NCBI GenBank assembly: GCA_029449235.1
Contig: JANATG010000010.1
Location: forward strand, 372,001 to 436,000
Reading direction: 5' to 3'
Origin: Linnemannia schmuckeri
Taxonomy: Eukaryota; Mortierellomycota; Mortierellomycetes; Mortierellales; Mortierellaceae
DNA length: 64,000 nucleotides
The notes below the pieces were generated by a model. The model had not been told where the DNA came from. It did not search any database and saw only the letters and a program-made list of their open reading frames with translations. The translations under genes and the position numbers were made by a program. Positions 33,401 through 45,300 of the stretch are shown here, piece after piece. How positions within the stretch are numbered: position 1 is the stretch's first letter; each line of letters starts with the position of its first letter.

Positions 33401-36400
33401 GGTTCAGCTCGCGTGTATCGGAACGAGCCAGTCGCTCGAGGAGCTCAGTCGACAGAGTGTGAAGCAGCTGGTACGGCCTGTGTTCATGATCGTGACGGCG
33501 ATTCGAGAAGGCCTCAGATGCTGCGCTCGCCTCTGAGGGAAATCTCCGTTCGCGCACCATGAGCGGTGATCTGCCCATGGGTGAGTGAAGGAAGGATGAC
33601 CTGATCGACTTGACAGAGCGAGCACTGCGACGTTTTTGTTCCCTGGTGAGCTCGACATCCTTGGGAGGTTTGCTCGCTACAAAGGCCGGTGTTGAGCTGG
33701 TAGCTGTGTCGATGGTGAGTTGCGTCAAGTCCTTATAGATCAAGTTGGAAGTTGACGACTCTGCTACTGTAGGCAAATCAGCTGCATCGCCAAGGACTCC
33801 GATGGTGTCGACGTTCCTGGCAGTGACCTCCGAATCCCGGCGCTCCTTGATCGTGCTCTCAGATATGTGGGATGAAAGTATCGATAATGCAGGATCGACA
33901 GTCTCGGCGGCCCTATCGTCGGACTTTGCAAGAATCTGTTTGCCAGCTGATACCTTGGTACGCCGCTGAGATGTCTTGGACCGGATACTGATAGAGTCGC
34001 CATCCTTGCGCTGTTCTCCAAAGGCGACCACCGCATGGATCGACTGCTGCTGAGTGACGGCAGCCTCAATCACGCCCACCCTCCATACTTCCATCATCCG
34101 CTGTCGCCTCTCCGTCATCATCTGCTCCACCACCTCAGTACTCTTGCATCGTTGCAACTCTGGTAGGCACCCAACGCTTCCAGTCGCGGCATGTCCCAAG
34201 TGTGAGCAATAACCGTCAGACGTTTCTAGTCGGTGACGAGGGCGTCGAATACTGTAAATTGACCCAGGTCGACTCCGTTTCGTTGGGATCGAATTGACGC
34301 CGGCGATTTGATGGAGGGGCTCTGAAAGTCGTCGACGTTGACGCGTGCTGAAAATGCCTTGGTCAGATGGTGATTTCTCGTGCTGTGTGAAACGACTACG
34401 CTCCGTCTTATTCCAGGTTGGAGAGGAAGTTGAGGTGTCGTGGATTTGGCCCTCTGCGATAACTTCTTGCTCCAGTCTTGTGAACGATGTTGACTGACGG
34501 CCCTCCAGCGGATGCATCTCGTTCCCGTCATTGTGTGCTGGTTCTCCGTCTCCTTCCATGAAAAGATCGCGATTCGCCTCGACTCTAATGGCTTTTTGGA
34601 GCTCAGCCGATAAGAGAGAAATCGAACTTGCCCTAGTCTTGAGATGACTCTCCGGACTAGATTCGACAGCATCCGTTGAATTAATATGTACAGTGTCGGT
34701 TGTTGTCATTGGTGTTGAAATAGCCAAGGCGCCCGTTTTGATGAGTTCGTCTTCCAAGGTTGCAGGTGGCAAGAGTGCAAGTTCGTTGTGAGTTGGAGAG
34801 ATGGACCTGCTCTCGCTCGAGGTCAATTGAGTAGCCTGAGATAATAAACGTCAATTTACAAAACCAGCACGAGTCAGAAATGTATTGTTACAAAAAAAAA
34901 ATGATATATTCATATCAAGGTATATGAAGGGAAGAGATGTGAGAGCGGGGAGAGGCAAAAATGATTGGGAAGAATGAAGTTGTGCGGCAACAACACCAGC
35001 GAGGGGAAGTAACCACCATGTTTACTGCCATGATTCCATTGCACACTCTTTTTTCTTCTCTTCTCTGTATATTTCCCTCCAACTTTTCCCCTTTGTCCAA
35101 TAAAGAATGATGTTCCTTTCATGCCGGAGCTCCAGAGGCTGGTCCCGCAAAGATAGCCAAGAATGACACGGCCTTGAAGGAGCAATAAAAATTGCATTCA
35201 ACAACGGAGACACAGCACATATGGTAGCACCAGAGAAAACAATGATGGATAGATCAGGGAGCCGTTCCAAGAATCACAAAGCGGTGCGGCTCAATGAATG
35301 CAAAGTACAGAGTCCAGTACCGCCCATTATCCCACAATGATGGCAATTGCAATACTTACTTCAGCAAAAGCGGTAACAAATCCAGGTCCTTGCTCGTCCT
35401 CTGATCCAGTAGCATCACTTGAGAGGTCTCTTTCATCGTCTCTGTCACCATTGCTCGAGTCACTTCCGGATTCCAGCATATCCAAGTCAGCGTCTGTGTA
35501 CATGGACCGACGACTCCTGTTAGTGATGGATGTAGGGCTGGCTCCTTCGATACCATATTGGTGACGTAATTTGGAGGGTGTCGGGTTTGGAGGTGATCTA
35601 GAAGAGCTCATGAGGGGAAGCGGTGTGGATCCTCTCCTGATCTCTGATGTGGATGTCGATGTCGAGACTGTTGTGGTCATAGGGTTGGATTCTGAGGGTG
35701 TACTCGATGCAACTGCTCGCTCCTCTTCCCCGCTTCCTCTGCGCTTCGATGACTTCTTGGACGAGTGACCACGCTTGTGCTTGCCTGATGAAGGCACTTG
35801 GCTTCTTTGGCTGTACAATCTCTCCAGCTCGCCAAACACATTCCCACGTACTCCGGAATGACGGCGATGGTGGTGTCGATGCTTGGAGGTCGAAGTCATG
35901 AAAGGTGGGGGCGAGCCAGGGATAGATCCAAGGGTACCGATATGGCTCACTGCATCGAGACCGCCACCAAACGGTATATCCACTGCACTCCATGCGCTCT
36001 TGGAAGTGCGGAAGCTCTCGGTATCATCCTGCCGACTCGCGCAACATTCGAATGTATGTCCTTGCTCATAGTCCTCGACCTGGGTCCTCAAAGTCAGGAC
36101 CTCGTTCCGTGTGTCTTGGAGCAAGTCCCTATATTCATTAAGCTCAGACCGCAGAGTAGAGTTGGTCGTGGCGAGTTCCTTAATGAGTGAGATGAGTTGA
36201 TTTTGAGCTGCGAGTGGTGGGTCGATGAACGAGGACGGGTATGGTGGCGAGGACGAAGGTGAGGTCTGGTGGAGTCCATTGGCGGCGGACCCGTACGAAG
36301 AACGCTCCTGCTGGATGGCCTGTCCTAAGCTGCCCTGCGGTGGTGAACACAATCGGTCGGTCGTCTCTTTGAGCCATGCCAGGGCTTCCTTGCTTTCCCT

Positions 36401-38591
36401 GGCGAGTTCCAGCTCTTGCTGTTGTCGCTTGAGGTTCTCATGTCGCTTGTTCAACGTCTCGTACTTGCTCTGGATGGTGATGAGTTTTTGTTGAAGCAGA
36501 CGTTCTGACCGCTGGCAATCCTGGAGTTCGTCCTGAAGGGCCTCAATTTTCTGAATCCCAGCATCCTCTCGTTCTTGAAGGGCCTCACGTTTGATACGTT
36601 CTATTCGCAACAGGTCGGAATCCTTTTGACCATCGTCACGCTCCTTGGTAAGGTTGAACAGCTTTTGTTCGGTGTATTCAAGTTGTCCTGAGACGAGTAA
36701 GAGACGTTTTGCTGTCCTGGCCTGGTCGCTGACAGCAAGCATCCTAGACTCTTCGAGTTCCTGGTTGACTTTGGCAAGGTCCCGGCTCATTTTGGCCAGT
36801 TTTTCGATTTCCAGCATGGCTGCGCGAAGCTATTGGATAAAATTCAGGGCGGCGGAGGTACAGAAGAGAGTGGCGAGCGGGAGTGAGAGGTAGTTTGAAT
36901 GAAGTAAGAGGAAGAGAAAACGTAGTAAAATGTTAACTTTTGAGCAGAAAGAGGGACTTTTGTCACGACGGTCAGGTCAGGTCAGGTCGTTTTGTTGTTA
37001 TTGTTATTGGTCATGCTTTTTGGTGTGCATAGCAGGTCAGGTTGGATGCACGCTCGTGTGTTTGTGCGAATAAGCAATAAGGACATTGCAATAAATGGCC
37101 CATGCATTCATTTTCGCAGACAAACAAGCAGAGAGTGAGGCTGTCCACCAGACTGACGGAACCACAAACGATACGCAAGAAGATCTGGTCAGGGTCAGGT
37201 CCAGTCGCCTGGCAGCGTCATGTTAACACAACAACAAGACGATATATGACGCTCAGCTCATTTTTTTTTCTTTCTTATTCCCTTGCTCCTCTCTCCGCGC
37301 AACTCATCATGCGAGAGCGCCCTTTTTTTATGTATTGTCCACCACTCGAAGGTACGCACGGAGTGATTGAGATAGCATAGATATAAAGAAGAGGAGGAAA
37401 ACAACGAGATGGCATGGACGAAGGGACCATTTTTCTTGTTTGTTTGTTTTTGTAGGCGCATCTCCTTCGCATACTCTCTTTTTCTTTTCCTTCTCTATAT
37501 CTCTTTGCCATTTTGAGAGCTTTCTTTGCATGTCTTTCTGCCTCCCTGCCTATCTTGTCCCATTGTTGTGTGTTGTTGTTATTTTGTAGTCGATCGATGA
37601 TGATGGCGTATTTTTTTTTCTTTTTTGTATTGTGGTTGCTCTGCTCTTTCCCGTTTTTGATTTTTTGACTTTTTTTTCGTCAGATCTCCCACGATCTACT
37701 TTCTCCCGCTTCTGTGTTCTGAATAGGTTTGACCTTTCCGGCACAATAAAAAAATAAAATGGCAAAAAGGCGCGGCATGTATGGGGACGGGTAGAATGAA
37801 AAGAATGAAAAAAGATGCAAGCACGAACGCAAGTAGGGCAAGGCGGGGCGATAATGGTGAGATGACCATGGCGTAAAAACAAAGGTTTTTTCCTTGCGTT
37901 TCGGGTTGGAAAGCGGGGGAGGCCGATTGCTCGTTATCATTCCTGCGACTCGCAGAGTGGGAGGTGGTAGGTGTGTAGGGTGTGGGATGTGGGATGAGAT
38001 GCTTCCTTACCTCTCGCTGCAGCTCGCTGACAATGGGCCGATGGTCTTCCTGCTGCCGCTCCTGTTCTAAAAGTAAGGAGGGTCATCAAGTTATGCAACA
38101 AATGAAGAAGCCGGTGTTTTAATAGGAAGAGAAGGTATAAGAGTAAGGAGACAACTCAAAAATTATTAAAAAAGTCATCATGGTGGCGAACAAGCTCTTT
38201 TTTGTTTTGAAGTGGTTGCTGTCCTGTCCTGTTTGAGACTCCACTCGCTCTCGTTCCTCGTTCCCTCGCTAACCTCTTCCGCAGGTTAAAAAAAAAAAAA
38301 AGGTCTATTACTCCTCTTTAAAAGGACAAGTCGTTCCTGTTGTATTCTGTTCTCCTGACTTCCCGAGGTCCAAGTGTGGAAATAAAAACAAATAAAAAGA
38401 ACGCCGAGTGTTATCGTCGTTGGTATGTTGTTTGTTGTTGTCGTAAGTTTATTACAATTACCAAAGGTTTTTGTCCGTTCGTGTGAATGGGCCTTGGCGG
38501 TGAAGAGTCGACTGTCCATCTTGGTGGCGATCCAATGCGGACAGGCCTGTGCCTGAACGCAATAGCAGCCCTCCTCTGATGAGTCCTCCAT
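30498..38591 (-). CDS. Giant coiled-coil and low-complexity protein, about 1997 aa
   Basis: Four phase-consistent exons: 38591-38462, 38066-38011, 36829-35360 and 34835-30498, with introns of 395, 1181 and 524 bases. If the first two small exons are wrong, ATG at 36817 is the fallback start. The N-terminal region, about residues 45-250, is a strong coiled coil (SELQRELRAAMLEIEKLAKM, later QNQLISLIKELATTNSTL). It is followed by Ser/Arg-rich disordered sequence. The middle has a second possible helical region around VIENVLTDVSNLGERFRWVE, then SVAEFFPLAHVVQEMLSEIG. A His/Pro tract follows near 32890-32945. The remainder is Ser/Thr/Ala-rich, with an SA dipeptide repeat. It may be a cytoskeletal or cortical scaffold, but no family is recognised and no function is claimed. 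Confidence 0.75.
31425..31501 (-). repeat. Hexanucleotide coding microsatellite
   Basis: Nearly 13 perfect copies of cgatgc (+ strand) encode alternating Ser-Ala on the minus strand, inside the last exon of the giant coiled-coil gene. Length changes by six bases would keep the frame. Confidence 0.95.
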
Positions 38592-39790
38592 GGCTGGCTA
38601 ACTGGCTGGCTGCAGGCTTTCTTTAGTTTGTTGCCGAAGATTTCTGTGCTATTTCAGTTGTGGCTGTTTGTCCTTGTTGCGGTTGTCAGTGTGGTTATGG
38701 AGCGTCTGTCGTATTGTTGAGCGGAGGCGGAGTGGTAAGAGAGAGGGAGTGTGTGTGTGTATGTGTGTGAGTGACAGAGAGAGAAAGGAGTAAAGGAGGT
38801 AAAACTAGTGGAGTAAGGTAAGTAGGGTATATGTGTGAGGTGGTTGTGAAAAGGAGTTTGGATGCTCAGTGTGTAAAGCAAGAGTGTGTGCGTTGCGTTT
38901 GCGTTGCGGGAACGACAGGGAGTAAGCGGGGAGAAGTAGAAGAGAGAAGAGGAGAAGAGGAGAAGGAGAGCGAAGGGAATAGGGAAGGTGGGAAGAAAAG
39001 AAGGAAAGAAGAAATGAGAGAAAGTGAGAGAGAGAGAAAGGGAACCACAAAAAGAGCTTTGAGCAAGGCGGCGGGGTTGTCGAAAAGGTTAACCTGCCTT
39101 AACTGGCACGACAAGAGGAAAGTTGCCGACACCCACCAGACGGAGGATCAGTCAGCGTCAGGGCCGAGAAAAGAGCAGGGTCAGTCAAGTCAAGTTAGTG
39201 GAACACAAAAAGAAATAAAAAAAAAATGTTTGTTTGGCATGGACTCGATCCGTCAAGAAACTTTCACTCATTCTCCTTTATGCTCAACAAAAAAAGAAAA
39301 ATAGGGAAAAAGGGAGGGAAAAAAAGAAAGAAAAAAAAAAAGAGGAGCTCAACTCCTCATATCTGCTATCTCCACTAACACCTACAATATGCACGGCAAG
39401 GACCGAGGACAAAATGAATAAATGGCAAGGCACAAAAAAGACCCCTATTTTCGTCGCTCCTCTTTTCTGACGCCGCTCTTTTTTTTTTTTCCTCTCCGTT
39501 ACCATAAACCTATTGTTGATATTGTTTTCACCTATCCATGAGGCATGTTTCCATCCCAACGCTCTGAATCAACCGTGTTTAAGATCAATAATTTGAAAAA
39601 CCAAAATCACACGGGCGAGGGAATTTCGGCAGGAAGAGGACTTTTTGTTTTTTTTATGATACAAGGCAGAAGGGAACGCGCAATGGAGGGGAATAGCAAA
39701 ATGTGGATAAAAGTACAGCAAATGGAAATAATGAAAGATAAGTAAAAGGAAAGTAGAAGTGAGTGAAAAAGACGATCGAATGCTAAGCAG

Positions 39791-39826
<36 letters not shown>

Positions 39827-40204
39827 GCCATGCGGTAAGGGAAAAAAAAGAGAAAATGGGGGGTGGTGTGGTCCCTTCAACTTGATCCAAAGAGGGAAAA
39901 AAGGCAAACAAACAAGCAAGTAAGCGAATGAAAATGACTATGTAATATGACGGAGGGAGAGGATGACAATGACGACGATTGATCATGTCTGTTGAATCAT
40001 GGTAGATATCGGTGCGTGGATTTGAACAAAAAAAAAAAAAAAAAAAAAAGGGTGTGCGGCTGAAAAAGAAAAGAAAAACGAACAAAGCAAAGCAACCAAC
40101 ACACACGTGTCGTTGGTGTCTTCTGCTGTAGTTGCTGTAGTTACTGTAGTTGTTGGTTTGTGGTTTGTCGTAGGTTGCGGGGTTGTTGCCGACTGTGTCA
40201 TTTT
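38592..40204. other. Intergenic region
   Basis: About 1.6 kb between two minus-strand genes. From 38705 to 39035 the minus strand is C/T-rich, fitting the leader of the giant coiled-coil gene. A31 at 39795-39825 and A22 at 40028-40049 are homopolymers in the 3' flank of the OB-fold gene. The short frames here are low-complexity and not credible genes. Confidence 0.45.
39795..39825 (+). repeat. 31-A homopolymer
   Basis: Uninterrupted A31 in intergenic DNA. A second run (A22) lies 200 bases to the right. I could not find flanking direct repeats that would mark either as a retroposed poly(A) tail. Confidence 0.9.
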
Positions 40205-42048
40205 TTACAGCCTCTTCTTGTTCTTTCCAGCGCCGTCCATTCCCAATCCAACGCCTCCCTGCGCAATAATCTTGATATCCCGAGCAAACTCGTTTTCACT
40301 GCTTGCCAGGCCCGACCGAGGGCTGGGGTAGGCGTCTGGTGCATCCAAGTCCCGATGAACCTTAGCCTTCTTGAATTTGCGATTCGAAGGTGGTGGAGGG
40401 AGAGATGGGTGTGCACTCACTTGGCCACCACCATTGCTGTTGTTGCCGCTATTGTTCATGTTGTTGATATTACTGCTGCTGTTGTTGTTGATATTGTTGT
40501 TGTTGCCGTTATTGTTGTTGTTCATATTTCCAGAGGGGCGACCGCCGTGGTGGGATGAGTTCTGGTGTGGAGGTGGAGGAGGGCCCTGATGACCGTTTGA
40601 GTGAGGAGGTCCTTGGTGACCCGGACGATAGCCATTACTATGTGGTCCAGGTCGGGGCATTGGTGCCATGTTTGGTCCCATACCAGGTCCCATGCCTGGC
40701 CCCATCCCCTGACCCATACCAGGTCCGCCAGGTCCCATCCCCGGCCCGCCTTGTCTCATACCTGGTCCCCCCTTGCCCATTCCAGGGGCATTTGGTCCCA
40801 TACCTGGTCCTCCTGGAGGAGCATGTCCGTGCTGATTGCCTCCCTGGAATGGAGGTCTAGGTCCATGCATTGGTCCTGGTCCTGGTCTCTGGTTGTTCTG
40901 GAAGGCTGGATTGATGGCTGGCATGTTGTTGCCTTGCATCCTCTGTGGTTGCATGCCGGGTCCTCCAGGTCCTCCAGGTCCTCCTTGCATTGGGTTTGGC
41001 TGGCCAGGTTGATTCTGCACCTGTTTTTTTTCCCAGATCGTAAGAGATATCGAAAGTGACTGTGTTAAGTACGGGTGGACGATGCAAAGGATCACTGTAC
41101 AATCAAAACATAAGCAATCTTATTGCTATAAAGATGAGTGCGTATATCTTACCATATGTTGGAGTTGTTGGTCCCAGTACCAATCTGCCTCTGTCCAGTA
41201 GGGGATCTCATGAAAGATCTTGGTGTCGCAGCCTATCCGCTTGAATCTGTTGTTGCCTCTGGTCGCGTTGATCTGGATGTTCATCCGGTTTCCGGGAGAT
41301 TTGACTTCACTATATTTTGGAGGAAGAGATAGAATAAGGATGGATGAATGTATAAGAAAAAGTTAGAAAGACATTCCACACAGTGGGTATCATGGATGGA
41401 GATAGGTAGGGGCGTATGTGTGTGTGTTAGTGTGTGTCCACAAAAGGAGCAGCAAATCGAAGGAAGGAAGAGATGTGTGGCATACCAATCTTGGAATCGA
41501 ACAATATCACCGGCCTTGAATTGGTCGGAAGGGTCCAACTTGACTATCATGAGGATGGATCCTGTCTCGTCTGCGACTCTGTATGTTGCGATAGCCATGC
41601 TGTCCATCCGTGGCTTGAAATCGACTAGTAGAAGAGAAGGAGCGAAAAGTGGTGATGAGGAAAACAAAAAGAAAGGTGAAGAGATGAATGTAAGTGTTCT
41701 GTTTTGCTGCACGGACATATCAGCAATGTTTTTTTAGCGGGGGTGGGTGAGTGAGGGAGTCTGTGTGAGAGAGAGAGGGGTGCGTGGTGACGGTCAGGGG
41801 AACAAGGTTGTCTCTCCCTCCACTTCCGCTCACCCACTATGCTCTCGTAGAGACGCACACATAAAAAAAGGGGGAGGGAAGTACAAACATATAAAAGCAG
41901 GAATAAGCAACGTACGTTGTTCGAGGATGATGCATTCGATTGTGATGTTTCTCATCGCAGTCTGCACACGGTTGATGAGAGTCAGGCCATTGGGGTTCAT
42001 AGGAGGCCTGACAGGGCCCATGTGAGGAGGTGGAGGGTGATGGTTCAT
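40205..42048 (-). CDS. SOSS-B/hSSB-like OB-fold ssDNA-binding protein
   Basis: Four phase-consistent exons, 42048-41916, 41624-41486, 41309-41153 and 41020-40205, give 414 aa. The first about 140 residues read as an OB fold matching the human SOSS-B1/B2 order. In order these are an N-terminal GLTLINRV strand, ATYRVADETGSILMIVKLD (compare the CKVADKTGSI strand), FKAGDIVRFQD (compare the PGDIIRL turn), INATRGNNRFKRIG (compare LYTGRGGDLQKIG), and IFHEIPYW. SOSS-B proteins bind ssDNA in double-strand-break signalling and associate with Integrator. The remaining 270 residues are Gly/Pro/Met/Gln repeats (GPGMGQG type), then Asn/His-rich sequence, ending in a basic FKKAKVHRDLDAP and KKRL. The long disordered tail makes it about twice the human length (211 aa). 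Confidence 0.8.
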
Positions 42049-42363
42049 AGGTAGGTGTACTTGTGCTTATATTTATATATAAATATGTGTGTGTGTAGAG
42101 TGTATGTGTGTGCGCGTATGTGTGTGTGTGTGTAGGAGTGGAGTGAGAGTAGGTGAGGGAGGGTGCTGTTGTGAGAGTGTTGCTGAATTGCAGAAGAAAA
42201 AGCGTTGTCGAAGTTCAAAGAAAGAAAAAAAAAAGTTGAAGAAAAAAAAGAAGAAAGAGAACGAAAAAAAATGGAGCGCGTTGCACTCTTTTATACAGGT
42301 AGGTGACTACGTTTTTATTTGAACAAAATTTCTTCGCACCATCTCATTGGCTGGTGATCGCAA
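42049..42363. other. Intergenic gap with (TG)n-rich stretch
   Basis: 315 bases between the OB-fold start and the 3' end of the Axl2-like gene. A TG-rich stretch spans 42087-42131 (+), next to tatttatatataaatat at about 42068-42086, which may serve as the promoter of the OB-fold gene. Confidence 0.45.
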
Positions 42364-45300
42364 TCACTGACTTTGCTGACTTTTCATCATCATCGCTTCA
42401 ATCCTACGGCGCTCCGCAAGCACACGCTGGCCCACTGCACGCGCAGGTCCAGAGCTTGGACCGCCGCTAGAACAAGGAGGACTCTGTCCTGGACTGGAAG
42501 CAGAACTGGCAATCGACACAGCCTTGCTCGTAGTAGGCGAGGGGGGGGATTGCTGTTGTTGCTGTTGCTGTCCTTGCTGCAAGCAAGGGGGCGATGCACA
42601 TGACAATGGAGATGGAGCACCAACAACGGTTGCTGCACTAGCGCTATCCGATAGTGGCGTCACAGGCGAAATCGGCGAGACCGGCGATGGCTCGACGCTC
42701 TTCTTAGCCGCTGCCAACTCCTCGACCACCGCAGGAGAAGTCACAGCGGTCTTTGTGTTGCCCTGGCCCAGACCCTGACTGATGAAAAAAGAAGGAGGCA
42801 ATCCTGGTGTGGCCAAGGAAGGAGCTGTCTGAGGGGACGACATCGACAAGTTAGAAGAAAACGGCTGCGGCAGCTGCACCTGCACTGGTACCTGGTCTTG
42901 AGCTTGGGCTAGGCTGGAGAAGGTTCGAGATTGAATCGTCCCTAAGGATGGTGAAAGAGGCGCCTCGCCTGGTTCTCGGACGAGCAGCACTACCAGCTCG
43001 ACTTCTACATCCCGCGTCTGTAGTCCTTCTTCTTTCACTATCACCTCCTTTTTTTGCTCCTGCTCCCCTTCCACGGCTGATTCCAAAGACAGGCCCACCT
43101 CTGTTTTTGTAGCTGATACTGCCTGTTGTTGTTTGACTCCTTGTTGGCCTAAAGTAGGATGCTGTTCACCAGTCACAACAGAGCCTGCAGAAGCGGCGGC
43201 AGTGGTAGAGGATGACAAAGGCGCGGGAGATGGAGAGGACACAAACTGAGTCTGGACCATACTGACTTGCCATTCGCCAGCAGTGCCCGGGATAGGTCGC
43301 CCCCAGAGGGAACGCATCTTGCTGTTGAATTGGATCCACTCGGGTAATTTGCGCCTGGGCCTCGCCGCCAAATCAACCCGCTCGACATCAATCGATGACA
43401 GGCTGGCAGACGGACGATGATAATTACCACCTCTTTGTTGTTGCTGGTCTTGCGCTTGGGCTACATCGTTGGGATCAGAGACAAGGTAGGCCCGGTATTC
43501 ACCTGGCAAAGGAGGAGCTGCCGGGTCTCCGAAAAAGATGGACGACCGAGGAGACATGGGTGGTGGGGACGAGGGGAGGAAGGGAGGGGACATCATTGGA
43601 GGTGGTGGTGGAGACATGGCTCGAGAAAGGCTTGTATGCTGAGCTAGTAATCGAGGAGACGAGGGAGACGACGACATGGGGTCCCGGATCGAGGAGGTCG
43701 AGTGGAAGGCGGTTCCGATGGTGGCTTTGACGAACCGGCGAGGGATCACTGCATTTGCAACAGGAGCAGATGCGAGGATTGGGTAGGAGACAGGTCGCAT
43801 CCGATCCATTGAGTGTCGAGTCAAGGGCAGTTGAGAGTGGATGGAGGACATGTGGGAGAGCCCGTTGTTGAGGCTATGACTGTGTTCTGGTGCGGGCCGT
43901 GGGGGCGGGCTGGTGGGGGCTACAGGGGTAGTGGCTGAAGAGGGCTCCTTGGGCGAAGGTGATGTGATAGAAGCGCTTGTTGTAGGAGAACTTTGAGAAG
44001 CCTGAGTTGGCAGTGGTAACTCGACGGTTCCTAGCTCATAAGGAAGGGAACGGTGGCGGTGGTCATACTCGTCACGGTTCCGATCGACAGACTTGCTATG
44101 TGTGTCTCCCCTAGCCCTTTCGCTCTCGCACATCGCTGGGTCCGAGATCCACTCAGACGTCTCCTTCTGGTCCCTGTTGCTGGTGTTGTCCCTGCTCACA
44201 GAGACACTCCTAAATGTCTGGTTGCTAGGAACAACCATCCACTTGGTAGTCTCATGAGGTCCCTCCTTACCGATCGAGTAGATAGAATCACGGCTCTCTT
44301 CACTCGCGCTGCTGTTCTCCTCTGTCGCGCTTGCCTGGCTCTTGCCAGTAACCTTGCCTTCGCTGCTGCTGCTGTGTGAAGATGAGTCTGCGACGTAGGA
44401 CCATGAGGGTAAGCTGGCAGAGAAGGCAGAGAGAGGCGAGATGGGATCATCGTTCGACTGCAAGAACTCGACAATCGATCGTTGTTGAAAGGATACAGGA
44501 CCAGCGTGTACACTTGATTGGCGCTCCTTTGTAAAGAGTACCTCCGACCCAGTCACGGGTGCTGTACGACTCGATGAAAACGAAGCTGTGCTGTCTCTGT
44601 CAGACTCGATGCCAGGGACTTGTAGAGTTGATGTCCATGCCCATGAATGATGAGGAGGAGGCACTGAAGAAGCACGACTCAAGTCCAGAAAGGAAGTCAT
44701 GATCGATGAAGGCGCCTTGGTACTGCGAGGGGTGTCCTTGACCAGCTCAGAAAAGGTCATGCTGCCTGACCCAGTCATCAATGCTCCAGAATCAGAGAGA
44801 TGAATACCATCACTCGGACCTCGGTACTCTGGCTCGCTCTCCCCACTACCACCTACAAATTCTACGTCCCGGTTGGGTCGCAATCCTTTGGGCTTCATCA
44901 AGAAGGTGGATGGTGTCCATGGTCTCTGACTCTCCTTGTCCGAATTCGATCGATCCACCCGTCGGTCCTCCTCTATCTCTTCATCAGAGTTTCGCCCACT
45001 GTCTTGTCGTTCATCAATCGAAGTATTGCACTCACTCATGCTCGCCATGTAACCCGTTCCAGTTGACAAGAATGAGTGGCATGGTCGCACGATCTGGTAA
45101 GCAGAATCGATGCCCAGCTGTCGTTCCATTGCTGCTGTTGCATCTCGTTTAGTCGCATGAACGTTGATGGCATCTTTGTCCTTGACCAGCTTGGAGAAGC
45201 GCTTAGATCCCTTCTTGAAGACGAAAGAGCTCCTGTTAGACGGCTTTCTTGGCCCCGATTCTGAGGGAGGTTGAGAGCTTGGTTTAGTACCAGAAGTGAC

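Noticed and set aside
39795..40049. A31 and A22 tracts as tails of SINE or retroposed copies
   Set aside because: No flanking direct repeats or internal promoter boxes were found by eye.
40555..41059. Open frames on + over the OB-fold gene tail
   Set aside because: Shadow of a Gly/Pro repeat on the coding strand.
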